Part shown: one piece after another, positions 18,500 to 27,134 of the stretch | Numbering within the stretch: position 1 is the first letter of the stretch | Layout: each line of letters begins with the position of its first letter | Source of the DNA: an uncultured Hyphomicrobiales bacterium | GTDB taxonomy: Bacteria > Pseudomonadota > Alphaproteobacteria > Rhizobiales > Beijerinckiaceae | Length of the DNA stretch: 64,000 nt | Assembly: GCA_903847605.1 (NCBI GenBank) | Contig: CAINED010000079.1 | Span: forward strand, 1 to 64,000 | Reading direction: 5' to 3' | Translations under genes and position numbers: made by a program | The notes under the pieces: model-generated | What the model was told of the DNA's origin: nothing | Seen by the model: the letters and a program-made list of their open reading frames with translations, nothing else | Databases searched by the model: none

Positions 18500-18514
18500 G
18501 TTCGATATCCGAAC
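18500..18514 (+). promoter_or_regulatory. Candidate IclR operator before the hydroxylase gene
   Basis: GTTCGATATCCGAAC matches GTTCGATTATCGAAC, the core of the palindrome at the IclR gene start, in 12 of 15 positions including both outer GTTCG and CGAAC arms. It lies 20 bases before the hydroxylase ATG, overlapping the likely promoter/leader. A further GTTCGAAT is at 18481. Confidence 0.5.
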
Positions 18515-18533
18515 TTTAGATGGAGGGCATCCC

Positions 18534-20144
<1,611 letters not shown>

Positions 20145-20166
20145 GTTTCGCGCAAGACAATCTGAC

Positions 20167-20202
20167 GAAATGCCGGTACTCCGAAGGGAGAGCCGGCATT
20201 TC
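20167..20202. terminator. Bidirectional terminator hairpin
   Basis: GAAATGCCGG (20167-20176) and CCGGCATTTC (20193-20202) form a perfect 10-bp stem between the convergent hydroxylase and membrane-protein genes. The A/T-rich outer ends give short U-tracts in both directions. Confidence 0.75.
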
Positions 20203-20206
20203 TCGT

Positions 20207-20905
20207 TTAGCGCCGCATCAACGCATAAACGATCTTCGCCAGCGCCGGATCGACGAAGGGCGGCGTCTTCGCGCTCGGCAGGAGATCGCCGGGTATGTCA
20301 TGGGGATCGTAGGCGCCGGGCCAGTTGCGGCGAATTTCCGCAGCGGCTGCCGGGCCGCTGAACAAAATCAGCAATCCCAGAGGTATGATCGCCGGCAATC
20401 CCACGGCGAAGACGACAGGCAAGAGCATCGCGACAAAAGCAAGCCCGGTCATTCCGAGCATTGCGCCCAGCAGGAGAGAGCTGCGCTCGTAGCCGCGCGG
20501 GAATTTCGCGGCTGGATTTTCTTTTGCCAGCGCCGAGCCCAGCGCGCGGATAAAAGGTTCATAAGTTTCGGTTCGATCCTCGAAATCGGCGAAGCCTGCA
20601 TAATGGCTGGACAGAATGTCGATTGATCCACCCTCTCGCTTCACAAGCCGCGCACTGCATCGCGCGAGCTGGTAGCGGGACGGCGCATATTTCAGTTTAA
20701 GCTCGATTATGTCCTTTAGTGCGATTTGTTCAGGTTTTGTTTTATCGCCAACGAGCCATATCAGCCGGTTGTGCGTTAGAACATAGTGATGTTCTTCAAC
20801 AAGAACGCTCATCCCGAAGGAATAAGTCGCAAGAATGCTTTCCCCTTGCATCAGCGCGCGTTCGACATCCGGCGTATGTTTTTCCTTCATTTCTTGTGAC
20901 GCCAA
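20207..20905 (-). CDS. Membrane protein with PH-like N-terminal domain, function unknown
   Basis: The 232-aa product has a soluble first half that looks like a bacterial PH domain (LMQGESILATYSFGMSV, NRLIWLVGDKTKPEQIALKDIIEL). Two hydrophobic spans follow (SLLLGAMLGMTGLAFVAMLLPVVF and GLPAIIPLGLLILFSGPAAAA), then a hydrophilic tail. I cannot assign a function. It stands alone; an ATG at 20890 is a slightly shorter alternative start. Confidence 0.6.
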   Translation of the reverse strand: MASQEMKEKHTPDVERALMQGESILATYSFGMSVLVEEHHYVLTHNRLIWLVGDKTKPEQIALKDIIELKLKYAPSRYQLARCSARLVKREGGSIDILSSHYAGFADFEDRTETYEPFIRALGSALAKENPAAKFPRGYERSSLLLGAMLGMTGLAFVAMLLPVVFAVGLPAIIPLGLLILFSGPAAAAEIRRNWPGAYDPHDIPGDLLPSAKTPPFVDPALAKIVYALMRR

Positions 20906-21047
20906 TGAAACCGGCTCCTTTTGTCGGTAAAATAGATCGCAACATCAGTCATATAACTAAAGGAAACGATTTTGTCGCGACAAAGCCACATTTAAACGAA
21001 ATGTTGACCTTGCAGACTTTAAAGGGCATTGGCTTATCCCCAGCGGA

Positions 21048-21275
21048 TTGCCGCAAACAGAAGTGAGACAGATCTTGGCCAAACCTACCCTCAATGACGA
21101 CGCCAAAGTTTTCGTGGCGACCCTGCGCAAGCTGCGCGATCGCGTCGGCAATGGACATTTGCGTGAAACGCTCGGCTGGCGCGAGGAACGCTATTGGCGC
21201 GTTCACGGCATTCTGCTCGAAAAGGGCAAGATCATCCGTGGCCGTGGCCGTGGCGGCTCGGTCGGCCTGGGCTGA
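21048..21275 (+). CDS. Small winged-helix-like DNA-binding protein
   Basis: The product of about 75 aa has a convincing fold pattern: KVFVATLRKLRDRVGNGHLRETLGWREERYWRVHGILLEKGKIIRGRGRGG. This is a helix-turn-helix followed by a wing with GRGRGGSV, similar to the C-terminal winged-helix found in some restriction/methylase-associated proteins. The start is unclear (TTG 21048, GTG 21063 or TTG 21074), and the upstream AT-rich region holds no larger gene. The perfect terminator at 21305 supports an expressed unit. Function unknown. Confidence 0.6.
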   Translation: MPQTEVRQILAKPTLNDDAKVFVATLRKLRDRVGNGHLRETLGWREERYWRVHGILLEKGKIIRGRGRGGSVGLG

Positions 21276-21304
21276 TCCACTCCAACAAAGCATCCCGATC
21301 AAAC

Positions 21305-21337
21305 AATAGCGCGCAGGCCGAGGTCTGCGCGCTATTT
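21305..21337. terminator. Terminator hairpin after the small winged-helix gene
   Basis: AATAGCGCGCAG (21305-21316) and CTGCGCGCTATT (21325-21336) form a perfect 12-bp stem with an 8-base loop. It lies between the convergent small genes at 21048-21275 and 21353-21541 and could serve both. Confidence 0.75.
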
Positions 21338-21352
21338 GCATTTGGGAACGGA

Positions 21353-21541
21353 TCAGAAAAGCGGGGGCTTTCGGGCCTCGGCAAGTTGCGCCGCGCGCGT
21401 CACGCATTGGTCGCTGGGCGGCAGGCCGCAGGATTGCGACTTCAGGCAATCCCCGCAGGTAAATTCCTGCGAGCGCCGGGGTCCGGCGATCAGCCGCCAG
21501 CAAGAAGCGCAGAAAGCGCCGATGCGATTGAAGATGGACAT
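21353..21541 (-). CDS. Small Cys-rich protein (possible)
   Basis: The 62-aa frame has six Cys, with FCASCW, FTCGDCLKSQSCG and DQC, resembling a small zinc-binding or disulphide-rich protein. GAGGAAG lies about eight bases before the ATG at 21541. The hairpin at 21305 sits just behind its stop. I do not recognise the family, and the frame could still be chance. Confidence 0.4.
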   Translation of the reverse strand: MSIFNRIGAFCASCWRLIAGPRRSQEFTCGDCLKSQSCGLPPSDQCVTRAAQLAEARKPPLF

Positions 21542-21609
21542 GGCCGTGCTTCCTCGAACGACGTTTTATTGTTCGAAAGCCGGGCCAACCTCCGATTGAC
21601 AATAAAATA

Positions 21610-21631
21610 GGCCCGGCGCGCTGGCCGGGCC
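21610..21631 (-). terminator. Terminator of the Bug gene at 21657
   Basis: GGCCCGG (21610-21616) and CCGGGCC (21625-21631) form a strong stem. Read on the minus strand it is followed by TATTTTATTG, as expected for the end of the gene at 21657-22622. Confidence 0.7.
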
Positions 21632-21656
21632 TTGAGCGGAATCAAATCGTGTCGCG

Positions 21657-22622
21657 TCAATTCAGTTTGATGCCGACGGCCTTGATGACTTTCTCGCGCG
21701 TTTCGGCTTGAGACTTGATGAAGGCGGCGAAATCCTCGGGGCTCTTGCTGACATCGGGATCGATGCTGGACGCCTTGAGTTTCTCCACCACGTCGGGCGC
21801 AGCCATCGCTTTTTGCAGCGAGGCGAAGAGTGCGTCGATGACGGGCCGCGGCGTGCCTGCGGGCGCCACCACGCTCTGCCAGATGCCGAGATCGTAATCG
21901 GGGAAGATATCCGCGACGAGCGGAATCTCAGGCGCGAGGCCCGAACGAACCCGCGCTGTCAGAGCGAGTATTTTCAGTTTGCCTGCGCGATGGAGGGGCA
22001 GGGCTACATTGACGCTTTCATGGCCGAGGGGGATCGTGCCCTGCATGAGGTCCGTCACCTGCGTCATGCCGCCGGCATAGGGCACCATGGTGATCTTGAT
22101 GCCCGCGAGCTGGTTCAGCAGTCCTGCCGCGACCTGCGATGTTGGCGTCGAGACACCGACGAAGAGCGTGCCGGGTTTCGCTTTCTCGATGTCGATCATT
22201 TCCTGCAGCGTATTCGCCTTCACGTTGTTATTGGCGATGATGGCCGAAGGAATGCGCGCGATCAGCGCAACCGGCGCGAAATCCTTGAACGGATCGTAGG
22301 ACAGCGTCGTATAGAGATAGGGGTTCATGACGAGCGTGCCGTCGATGGCGAGAAGGATCGTGTAACCATCGGGCTTGGCGCGCGCGACGGCCTGCGCGCC
22401 GATGATCGTGTTGGCGCCCGGCCTGTTTTCGATGACGACCGACTGGCCGAGATGCTCGGCCATCTTCATACCGACGAGACGGCCCAGCACATCCGCGGGA
22501 CCGCCGGGCGCGAATGGTACGATCATGGTGATGGTGCGCGTGGGCCATGCCTGCGCGAAAGCCAGAGATGGCGCGCAGGCCATGGCGAGGGCGGCCAGCG
22601 CGCCCATGAGTGATTTCTTCAT
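21657..22622 (-). CDS. Bug/TctC-family substrate-binding protein
   Basis: The 321-aa product starts MKKSLMGALAALAMACAP with a Sec signal ending at AFAQ, then WPTRTITMIVPFAPGGPADVLGR and ENRPGANTIIGAQAVARAKPDG. GGGGAGGG lies upstream of the ATG at 22622; the open frame up to 22775 is not protein-like. It is a single-gene unit with its own terminator and a large symmetric dyad 42 bases upstream of the start. Ligand unknown. Confidence 0.89.
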   Translation of the reverse strand: MKKSLMGALAALAMACAPSLAFAQAWPTRTITMIVPFAPGGPADVLGRLVGMKMAEHLGQSVVIENRPGANTIIGAQAVARAKPDGYTILLAIDGTLVMNPYLYTTLSYDPFKDFAPVALIARIPSAIIANNNVKANTLQEMIDIEKAKPGTLFVGVSTPTSQVAAGLLNQLAGIKITMVPYAGGMTQVTDLMQGTIPLGHESVNVALPLHRAGKLKILALTARVRSGLAPEIPLVADIFPDYDLGIWQSVVAPAGTPRPVIDALFASLQKAMAAPDVVEKLKASSIDPDVSKSPEDFAAFIKSQAETREKVIKAVGIKLN

Positions 22623-22663
22623 ACGACCGACCCTCCCCAGGGCGCGCCCGAAAGGGCTGCTTG

Positions 22664-22689
22664 TTCGAAACATAGCGCTATCGTTCGAA
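22664..22689. promoter_or_regulatory. Composite dyad upstream of the Bug gene, candidate operator
   Basis: TTCGAA at 22664-22669 and again at 22684-22689 flank the palindrome ATAGCGCTAT (22672-22681), and all parts share one centre of symmetry. It lies 42-67 bases before the start of the Bug gene on the minus strand. The TTCGA core recalls the IclR operator at 16268, but the layout is different. Confidence 0.5.
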
Positions 22690-22792
22690 TTGCGGCAAGC
22701 GCCAGGAGACGGTGTGCTGTTTTCCGTGCCTCGAACGAAAAAGGCCGCCGCAAATGCGACGGCCTTCCCCGACATCGAAAGATATCAGCCGA

Positions 22793-23131
22793 TCATGTGT
22801 GACCAGCGCCATCGTCGGCGCCATTGCCGCCGCTGCCACGATCGTCGCCGGGCGCGTCGTCACGTCCGCGTCCACGGCGGGCGAACTGCTGGTTCGACTG
22901 CTCGAACTTGAAGGTGTGGCCAGCGCCATCGTCGGCGCCATTGCCGCCGCTGCCGCGATCGTCGCCGGGCGCATCGTCACGTCCGCGTCCGCGACGAGCC
23001 ATTTCCATGATGTTCTGGGCCGGCTTTGCCTTGTCCGCAGTCACTTCGCCGGTCCGGTGCGCAGCTTGCGCCGTACCCGATGCCAGCAAGGCGATTCCCA
23101 TCGCCGAGGCGATAAACAGCATCCGTTGCAT
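22793..23131 (-). CDS. Secreted Arg/Asp/Gly-rich protein with two 29-residue repeats
   Basis: The 112-aa product has a signal peptide (MQRMLFIASAMGIALLASG ending at AQA) and then two nearly identical blocks starting ARRGRGRDDAPGDDRG and ending GADDGAGHT, joined by FKFEQSNQQF. In DNA the repeat period is 117 bases (copies from about 22797 and 22914). The mature protein combines RGRGR and DD clusters and should be disordered, perhaps binding cations or surface polymers. The ATG at 23131 follows GGAGGA; a second ATG at 23143 has a poorer site. It is divergent from a two-component system, which may control it. No function can be assigned. Confidence 0.75.
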   Translation of the reverse strand: MQRMLFIASAMGIALLASGTAQAAHRTGEVTADKAKPAQNIMEMARRGRGRDDAPGDDRGSGGNGADDGAGHTFKFEQSNQQFARRGRGRDDAPGDDRGSGGNGADDGAGHT

Positions 23132-23226
23132 TCGATCCTCCATTCCTCTCGTGTCCTACCCCGGCGCAGCGCCAGTGCAGTGGCAGGAATTTGAACCACC
23201 GCTCACGACGCCTTCCTGACGCTGCT

Positions 23227-23243
23227 TGTCAGCTTCATGTCAG
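23227..23243. promoter_or_regulatory. Direct repeats, candidate response-regulator box
   Basis: TGTCAG at 23227-23232 and 23238-23243 are 11 bases apart from start to start, the spacing used by OmpR/PhoP-type regulators that bind as tandem dimers. They lie in the shared upstream region of the repeat protein and the response regulator gene. Confidence 0.4.
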
Positions 23244-23407
23244 GCAGCGGGTGAGAAGGTGCAGCGCATGTTCGCGCGCGAGGCCCAGATATCCTTGCAT
23301 CAGCGCCACACGCGACGATCGGTCAACTTTATTTCAATTGCCGGGCAGGCTTTTCATGGGTCAGTTTTTCGGTGAGGACGGACGACGATCTGTGAGTGGA
23401 GGCAATC

Positions 23408-24070
23408 TTGCGCGTGCTGATTTGCGAAGACGAACGCCGCATCGCGGCGAATATCGCCGAAGCGCTTGAAAATGCCGGATATGTCACTGAGACCGTGCAT
23501 GATGGCGAAAGCGCTTGGTTTCGTGGCGAAACCGAAGAGTTCGACGCCATCATTCTCGATCTCGGGCTGCCGCGGCTCGACGGTTTGAGCGTGTTGCGTA
23601 AATGGCGCGCCGCTGCCGTCGCAACGCCCATTCTGACATTGACCGCGCGCGGCACATGGATGGAGCGCGTCGAGGGAATCGATGCGGGCAGCGACGATTA
23701 TCTGACCAAGCCATTTCAGATCGAGGAATTGATCGCGCGCATCAATGCGCTGATCCGCCGGTGCGGCGGACATCTCACGACGGCCCTGACCGTGGGCGAC
23801 ATGGTTCTCGATACGCGCCGAAAGACGGTGCACGTCGACGGCCGCAATGTCGAACTGTCCGTGCTGGAATTCCGATTGCTTCGATATCTCTTGCATCACG
23901 CCGGGCGCGTCGTCTTGCAAGGCGAGTTGATTGAGCACGTCTATGGCAGTGATCGCGAGCCGGAAAGCAATGCGATCGAAGCGCTCATCGTAAGGTTGCG
24001 CCGCAAGGTGGGCGTGGAACGCATAGCGACAAAGCGCGGTCATGGTTATGTCGTCGGTGAAGCCGCATGA
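23408..24070 (+). CDS. OmpR/PhoP-family response regulator
   Basis: The 220-aa product has a receiver domain (VLICEDERRIAANIAEAL, phospho-acceptor Asp in IILDLGLPRLDG, LTLTARG and the Lys of DDYLTKPF) and a winged-helix output domain (LSVLEFRLLRYLLHHAGRVV to VRLRRKVGVERIATKRGHGYVV). The start is the TTG at 23408, five bases after GGAGG and directly before RVLICEDE; the in-frame GTG at 23396 overlaps that ribosome site and is rejected. The stop overlaps the kinase start by four bases (ATGA). The pair resembles PhoPQ/FeuPQ-type systems that answer to envelope or cation conditions. Confidence 0.93.
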   Translation: MRVLICEDERRIAANIAEALENAGYVTETVHDGESAWFRGETEEFDAIILDLGLPRLDGLSVLRKWRAAAVATPILTLTARGTWMERVEGIDAGSDDYLTKPFQIEELIARINALIRRCGGHLTTALTVGDMVLDTRRKTVHVDGRNVELSVLEFRLLRYLLHHAGRVVLQGELIEHVYGSDREPESNAIEALIVRLRRKVGVERIATKRGHGYVVGEAA

Positions 24071-25434
24071 GCCCGCGCTCAGTCAAACGCCGGCAGCTTA
24101 TTTTTGCCGCAGCCACCATCCTCATCACCTTGCTCGCTGCGGGCGGCGCGCTCGTCCTGCTGTTCGAAAACCATCTTCTCAAGCGTGTCGAACAGGAACT
24201 CGACATGCGCTGGACGGAGTTGTCGAAGGCGGTCGCGGTCGACGGCAAGGGAACGCTCTTCATCCGGCACGAGCCTGCCGATCCGCGCTACGAAGTTCCG
24301 CTTGGGTCCGCCTATTGGCAGGTCAGCGAACACGGCAAGCCGATTCTTCGTTCGAAATCGCTCGCAGACAATGTCCTGTCGACGGAAAGCGTTTCCCTTG
24401 CCACGAAGCAGGCAGGCGCATTCGAGATCGACACGCCCTCAGACGGTGAACTTTATGTTGTCGAGCGCGAAGTTTCGATTGGAGAGGGTCCGGCGCTGCG
24501 GCGTTTCACCTTGACGGTCGCAACGGGTCATCTTGAAGTAAAGGAGTTTCGGCACGCATTTGCGCTTGATGTCGCCAAGGTTCTGGCGATCATCATGCTG
24601 ATCCTTGTGGCCGGTGGTTGGCTGCAGTTGCGGTTCGGACTTGCGCCGCTGTTGGCATTGCGTGGCACGCTGGCGGATGTCAGGGAAGGCCGCTCTCAAA
24701 GGTTGACGGGCAAGTTTCCCGAAGAAGTGCAGCCGCTCGTTGACGATCTCAATACGCTCCTCAATCGGCAGGAAGGTCTCGTCAAGAAAGCGCGCAATCG
24801 CGCGGGATCGCTCGCGCATGGCCTCAAGACGCCTTTGACGGTTCTTTCGGGAGAAATTGCACGGCTGGAACGCGCGGGGCAGGCGGAAACCGCCAAAGTG
24901 TTAAAGGTTCAGTTCGATGCGATCCGCGGTCACGTCGAACGCGAACTTGCGCGCGCGCGGACCCATGGAGCGATTCCCTCCTATGGATTGAGAACATCGA
25001 TATTGCCCATACTGCAGCGTCTGGTCGATCTCATGCGCCGCGCAGGCAATGGCCGGGACTTCGAATGGCGCATCGATGTCGACCCGACCGTCACCGCATC
25101 GATGGAAAGCGACGATTTCGCTGAAGTGATCGGCAATCTCCTCGACAATGCCAGAAAATGGGCGACGCACTCCGTCCACATTCGCATCGAAGATAACGAC
25201 GGCAAGCGGTTTCTTTCCATTACCGACGACGGGCCGGGCGTACCCACCGTGTTCCAGCGCGACATCCTTCGCCCTGGCGTGCACTTCGGCAGGGATGGCG
25301 ACGAATCGACTGGACTTGGCCTCGCCCTCGTTCGCGATACGCTTGCCGAATATGAAGTCGAGCCTCAGTTCGTCCGGACGCATCAATCGTTCAGCGTGCG
25401 CTTCCAGATCGGCGCCACGCCTTCGACTCCTTAG
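24067..25434 (+). CDS. Sensor histidine kinase, partner of the response regulator
   Basis: The 455-aa product has a membrane span at the N-terminus (LIFAAATILITLLAAGGALVLLF), a periplasmic domain of about 130 residues and a second span (VLAIIMLILVAGGWLQL). A HAMP-like segment follows, then the dimerisation helix with the phospho-accepting His251 in SLAHGLKTPLTVL and an ATPase domain (N box NLLDNARKW, DDGPGV, GLGLALV). The AHxLKTPL form is typical of PhoQ/FeuQ-like kinases. The periplasmic part shows no Cys or haem motif. It is translationally coupled to the regulator gene. Confidence 0.93.
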   Translation: MSPRSVKRRQLIFAAATILITLLAAGGALVLLFENHLLKRVEQELDMRWTELSKAVAVDGKGTLFIRHEPADPRYEVPLGSAYWQVSEHGKPILRSKSLADNVLSTESVSLATKQAGAFEIDTPSDGELYVVEREVSIGEGPALRRFTLTVATGHLEVKEFRHAFALDVAKVLAIIMLILVAGGWLQLRFGLAPLLALRGTLADVREGRSQRLTGKFPEEVQPLVDDLNTLLNRQEGLVKKARNRAGSLAHGLKTPLTVLSGEIARLERAGQAETAKVLKVQFDAIRGHVERELARARTHGAIPSYGLRTSILPILQRLVDLMRRAGNGRDFEWRIDVDPTVTASMESDDFAEVIGNLLDNARKWATHSVHIRIEDNDGKRFLSITDDGPGVPTVFQRDILRPGVHFGRDGDESTGLGLALVRDTLAEYEVEPQFVRTHQSFSVRFQIGATPSTP

Positions 25435-25459
25435 CCTGTCAAGCCTGTCATTCCCACGA

Positions 25460-25496
25460 GAGCATCGGGCGAGAAAGTGACGCCGGTTTTTCGCTA
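25460..25496. repeat. Dispersed palindromic intergenic repeat, copy C
   Basis: GAGCATCGGGCGAGAAAGTG followed by ACGCCGGTTTTTCGC aligns with copy B (11906-11954) but lacks the closing arm. It sits between the convergent kinase gene and the gene at 25520. Confidence 0.6.
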
Positions 25497-25519
25497 GACC
25501 GATGTGTCCGGCCGCCGGC

Positions 25520-26800
25520 TCAATTGAACCAGATAGCGAAGCCCAGAAAGTTGCCGCCGAACATGCGCTCCCATTGCGCGAAGGTGTTGCGCGACAGCGT
25601 TTCCCCGTCCTTGAGGTAGGGAACGGCGGCGGGGCCGGTGATCCATAGCACCAGATCGAACGTGCGCGGCTCCTCGAACACCTGTTTGAAATCGATGCCC
25701 TTGCTGAAGCGCCAGTGGCCGACGAGCACCTTGCCTTCGAGCGCCGCCTCGAATTGCGCGAGCGTCGCATGCCAGTTGGCGACAATCTCGTCGGTGACGC
25801 CTGCATTCGGGATGGCCGCATTTTTCTGCTTGGGCGAAGGGAGCCATTCGTCCTCGTCGTCCGTCTCCGCAAGAATGGCTTTCCAGTTTTCGCGCGAGAG
25901 CGAAACGACATCCAGCAGCAGCCGGCGCACGCGCTGCATTCGCTGGGGTTCGATCACGGGAAAGCGCACCATGTGGATGAAGGAGATCACATCGGCGATG
26001 GAACTTGCTTCCATGCCGGCGATATCGGCGTCGGGCCGCGCGAGATTGGCAAGGAGACTGCCCTCGACACGTGGAAAGAAGAAATGCGCCGTTGCGCCGA
26101 AGGCCTCGCTCCAGTCGTGCGCCAGAGCGAATTCGGCGAAGGCGGACAAGAGTTTCGCATAGCCGCGCAGCCAGATGACATCGGCGCGATCGAAGGCGAC
26201 ATTCCATGCTGGCGGCGTTTGTTCCGGTGAACCCTGCGCCTGCCTGCGGCCGGGCGGCAGCATGATGTTGCGCACGATGGCGCCGAGCGCTTCCTGCGGG
26301 GCGCCCTTGCCGTCGCCATCGACGTCGATGCGGATGGCGTTCAGGTCGAGACGAAGTTTGAACTCGCCCGCCGGCAATTGCGCGAGCGTTGTCTCGACAT
26401 CGGCGAGGTCGGCCAGCAAGGTCGAATAAACCGCGCGCATCTTCGCGTAATCGATCGGCTGCGGATTGGGATTTTCCGGCACCGGGAATCGCAACACGGG
26501 TATCATCATGCCGCGCTCTTGCGGCGCGCGCAGACCATACCGATAGAGACTTTGGCCCAGTCTCTCGACGGCGCGCGCGAATTTCGCAAAGCCGAGGGCG
26601 GCGCGCGCTTCCGCATCGCTGGCGTTGCGTCCGGCAAGCGCTGCGAGCGCCTTCTCGCCTTCGCCCAATGTGCCGGCTTCCGCGTGGCGGCGCAGCGCGG
26701 CGGCGGATTCGCCAGACTGCGCGAAAGCCGGTTGTCCCGCGCCGAGCAGGAAAACGCCCAGCAGCGCCGCGGCAGCATTGGGAAAGATCCGGACGCTCAT
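25520..26800 (-). CDS. Secreted protein of unknown function
   Basis: The 426-aa product has a signal peptide (IFPNAAAALLGVFLLGAGQPAFAQ) and then a mostly helical periplasmic body. An acidic calcium-loop-like segment RIDVDGDGKG lies in the middle, and the C-terminus is aromatic (FAQWERMFGGNFLGFAIWFN). I do not recognise the family, although the long uninterrupted frame, signal peptide and ribosome site (AGGAG eight bases before the ATG at 26800) make it a real gene. The single EF-hand-like loop is only a hint of metal binding. Confidence 0.75.
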   Translation of the reverse strand: MSVRIFPNAAAALLGVFLLGAGQPAFAQSGESAAALRRHAEAGTLGEGEKALAALAGRNASDAEARAALGFAKFARAVERLGQSLYRYGLRAPQERGMMIPVLRFPVPENPNPQPIDYAKMRAVYSTLLADLADVETTLAQLPAGEFKLRLDLNAIRIDVDGDGKGAPQEALGAIVRNIMLPPGRRQAQGSPEQTPPAWNVAFDRADVIWLRGYAKLLSAFAEFALAHDWSEAFGATAHFFFPRVEGSLLANLARPDADIAGMEASSIADVISFIHMVRFPVIEPQRMQRVRRLLLDVVSLSRENWKAILAETDDEDEWLPSPKQKNAAIPNAGVTDEIVANWHATLAQFEAALEGKVLVGHWRFSKGIDFKQVFEEPRTFDLVLWITGPAAVPYLKDGETLSRNTFAQWERMFGGNFLGFAIWFN

Positions 26801-27134
26801 TACACTATCTCCTGCAAAAGCCCTCTCGCCCCCAAACCAAGCTGTACAATGCGGAGTTTTCGGGGCGCGAGGCGTTGGGTTTGCGCGTAGCTTTTCGCTA
26901 CGAGCCGAAAAATCAAGCGAAAACAAAGCTGTATTGGGCTGATCGCGTCACATTGCTCTGCAATTGCGGAAACTGTGACTTACCAGCCCGAAAACTACGA
27001 CTATAATCTCAAAGACACGAACGGCGGCAGGCGGCTAGATATAGCGGGTATGCTGGCTCTGCCGTTTGTGCATCTGTGCGTTCGCCTTCGGGCGCCTTCC
27101 TGGGGAGGGAGGAGACGCGACAGGAGGAGGGATC
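26801..27134. other. Non-coding stretch between divergent genes
   Basis: This 334-base gap separates the secreted protein gene (minus) from the acyl-CoA synthetase operon (plus). It holds a small hairpin CGTAGC/GCTACG at 26886-26902, two copies of AAGCTGTA (near 26840 and 26927), and a purine-rich AGGAGGAGG ribosome site just before 27135. I see no small gene. The operon promoter must lie here but no clear -35/-10 pair stands out. Confidence 0.5.

Noticed and set aside
21554-21576. TCGAAC/GTTCGA inverted pair as a third IclR operator
   Set aside because: The half-sites are reversed in order and 11 bases apart, unlike the two sites at 16268 and 18500; it is too weak to include.
22797-22998. 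Two direct repeats 117 bases apart, considered as a CRISPR start
   Set aside because: There are only two copies, they are about 85 bases long and in frame with a protein repeat, so this is a coding duplication.
23396-23407. GTG start for the response regulator
   Set aside because: The GGAGG ribosome site overlaps this codon and is correctly spaced for the TTG at 23408, which directly precedes the conserved RVLICEDE.
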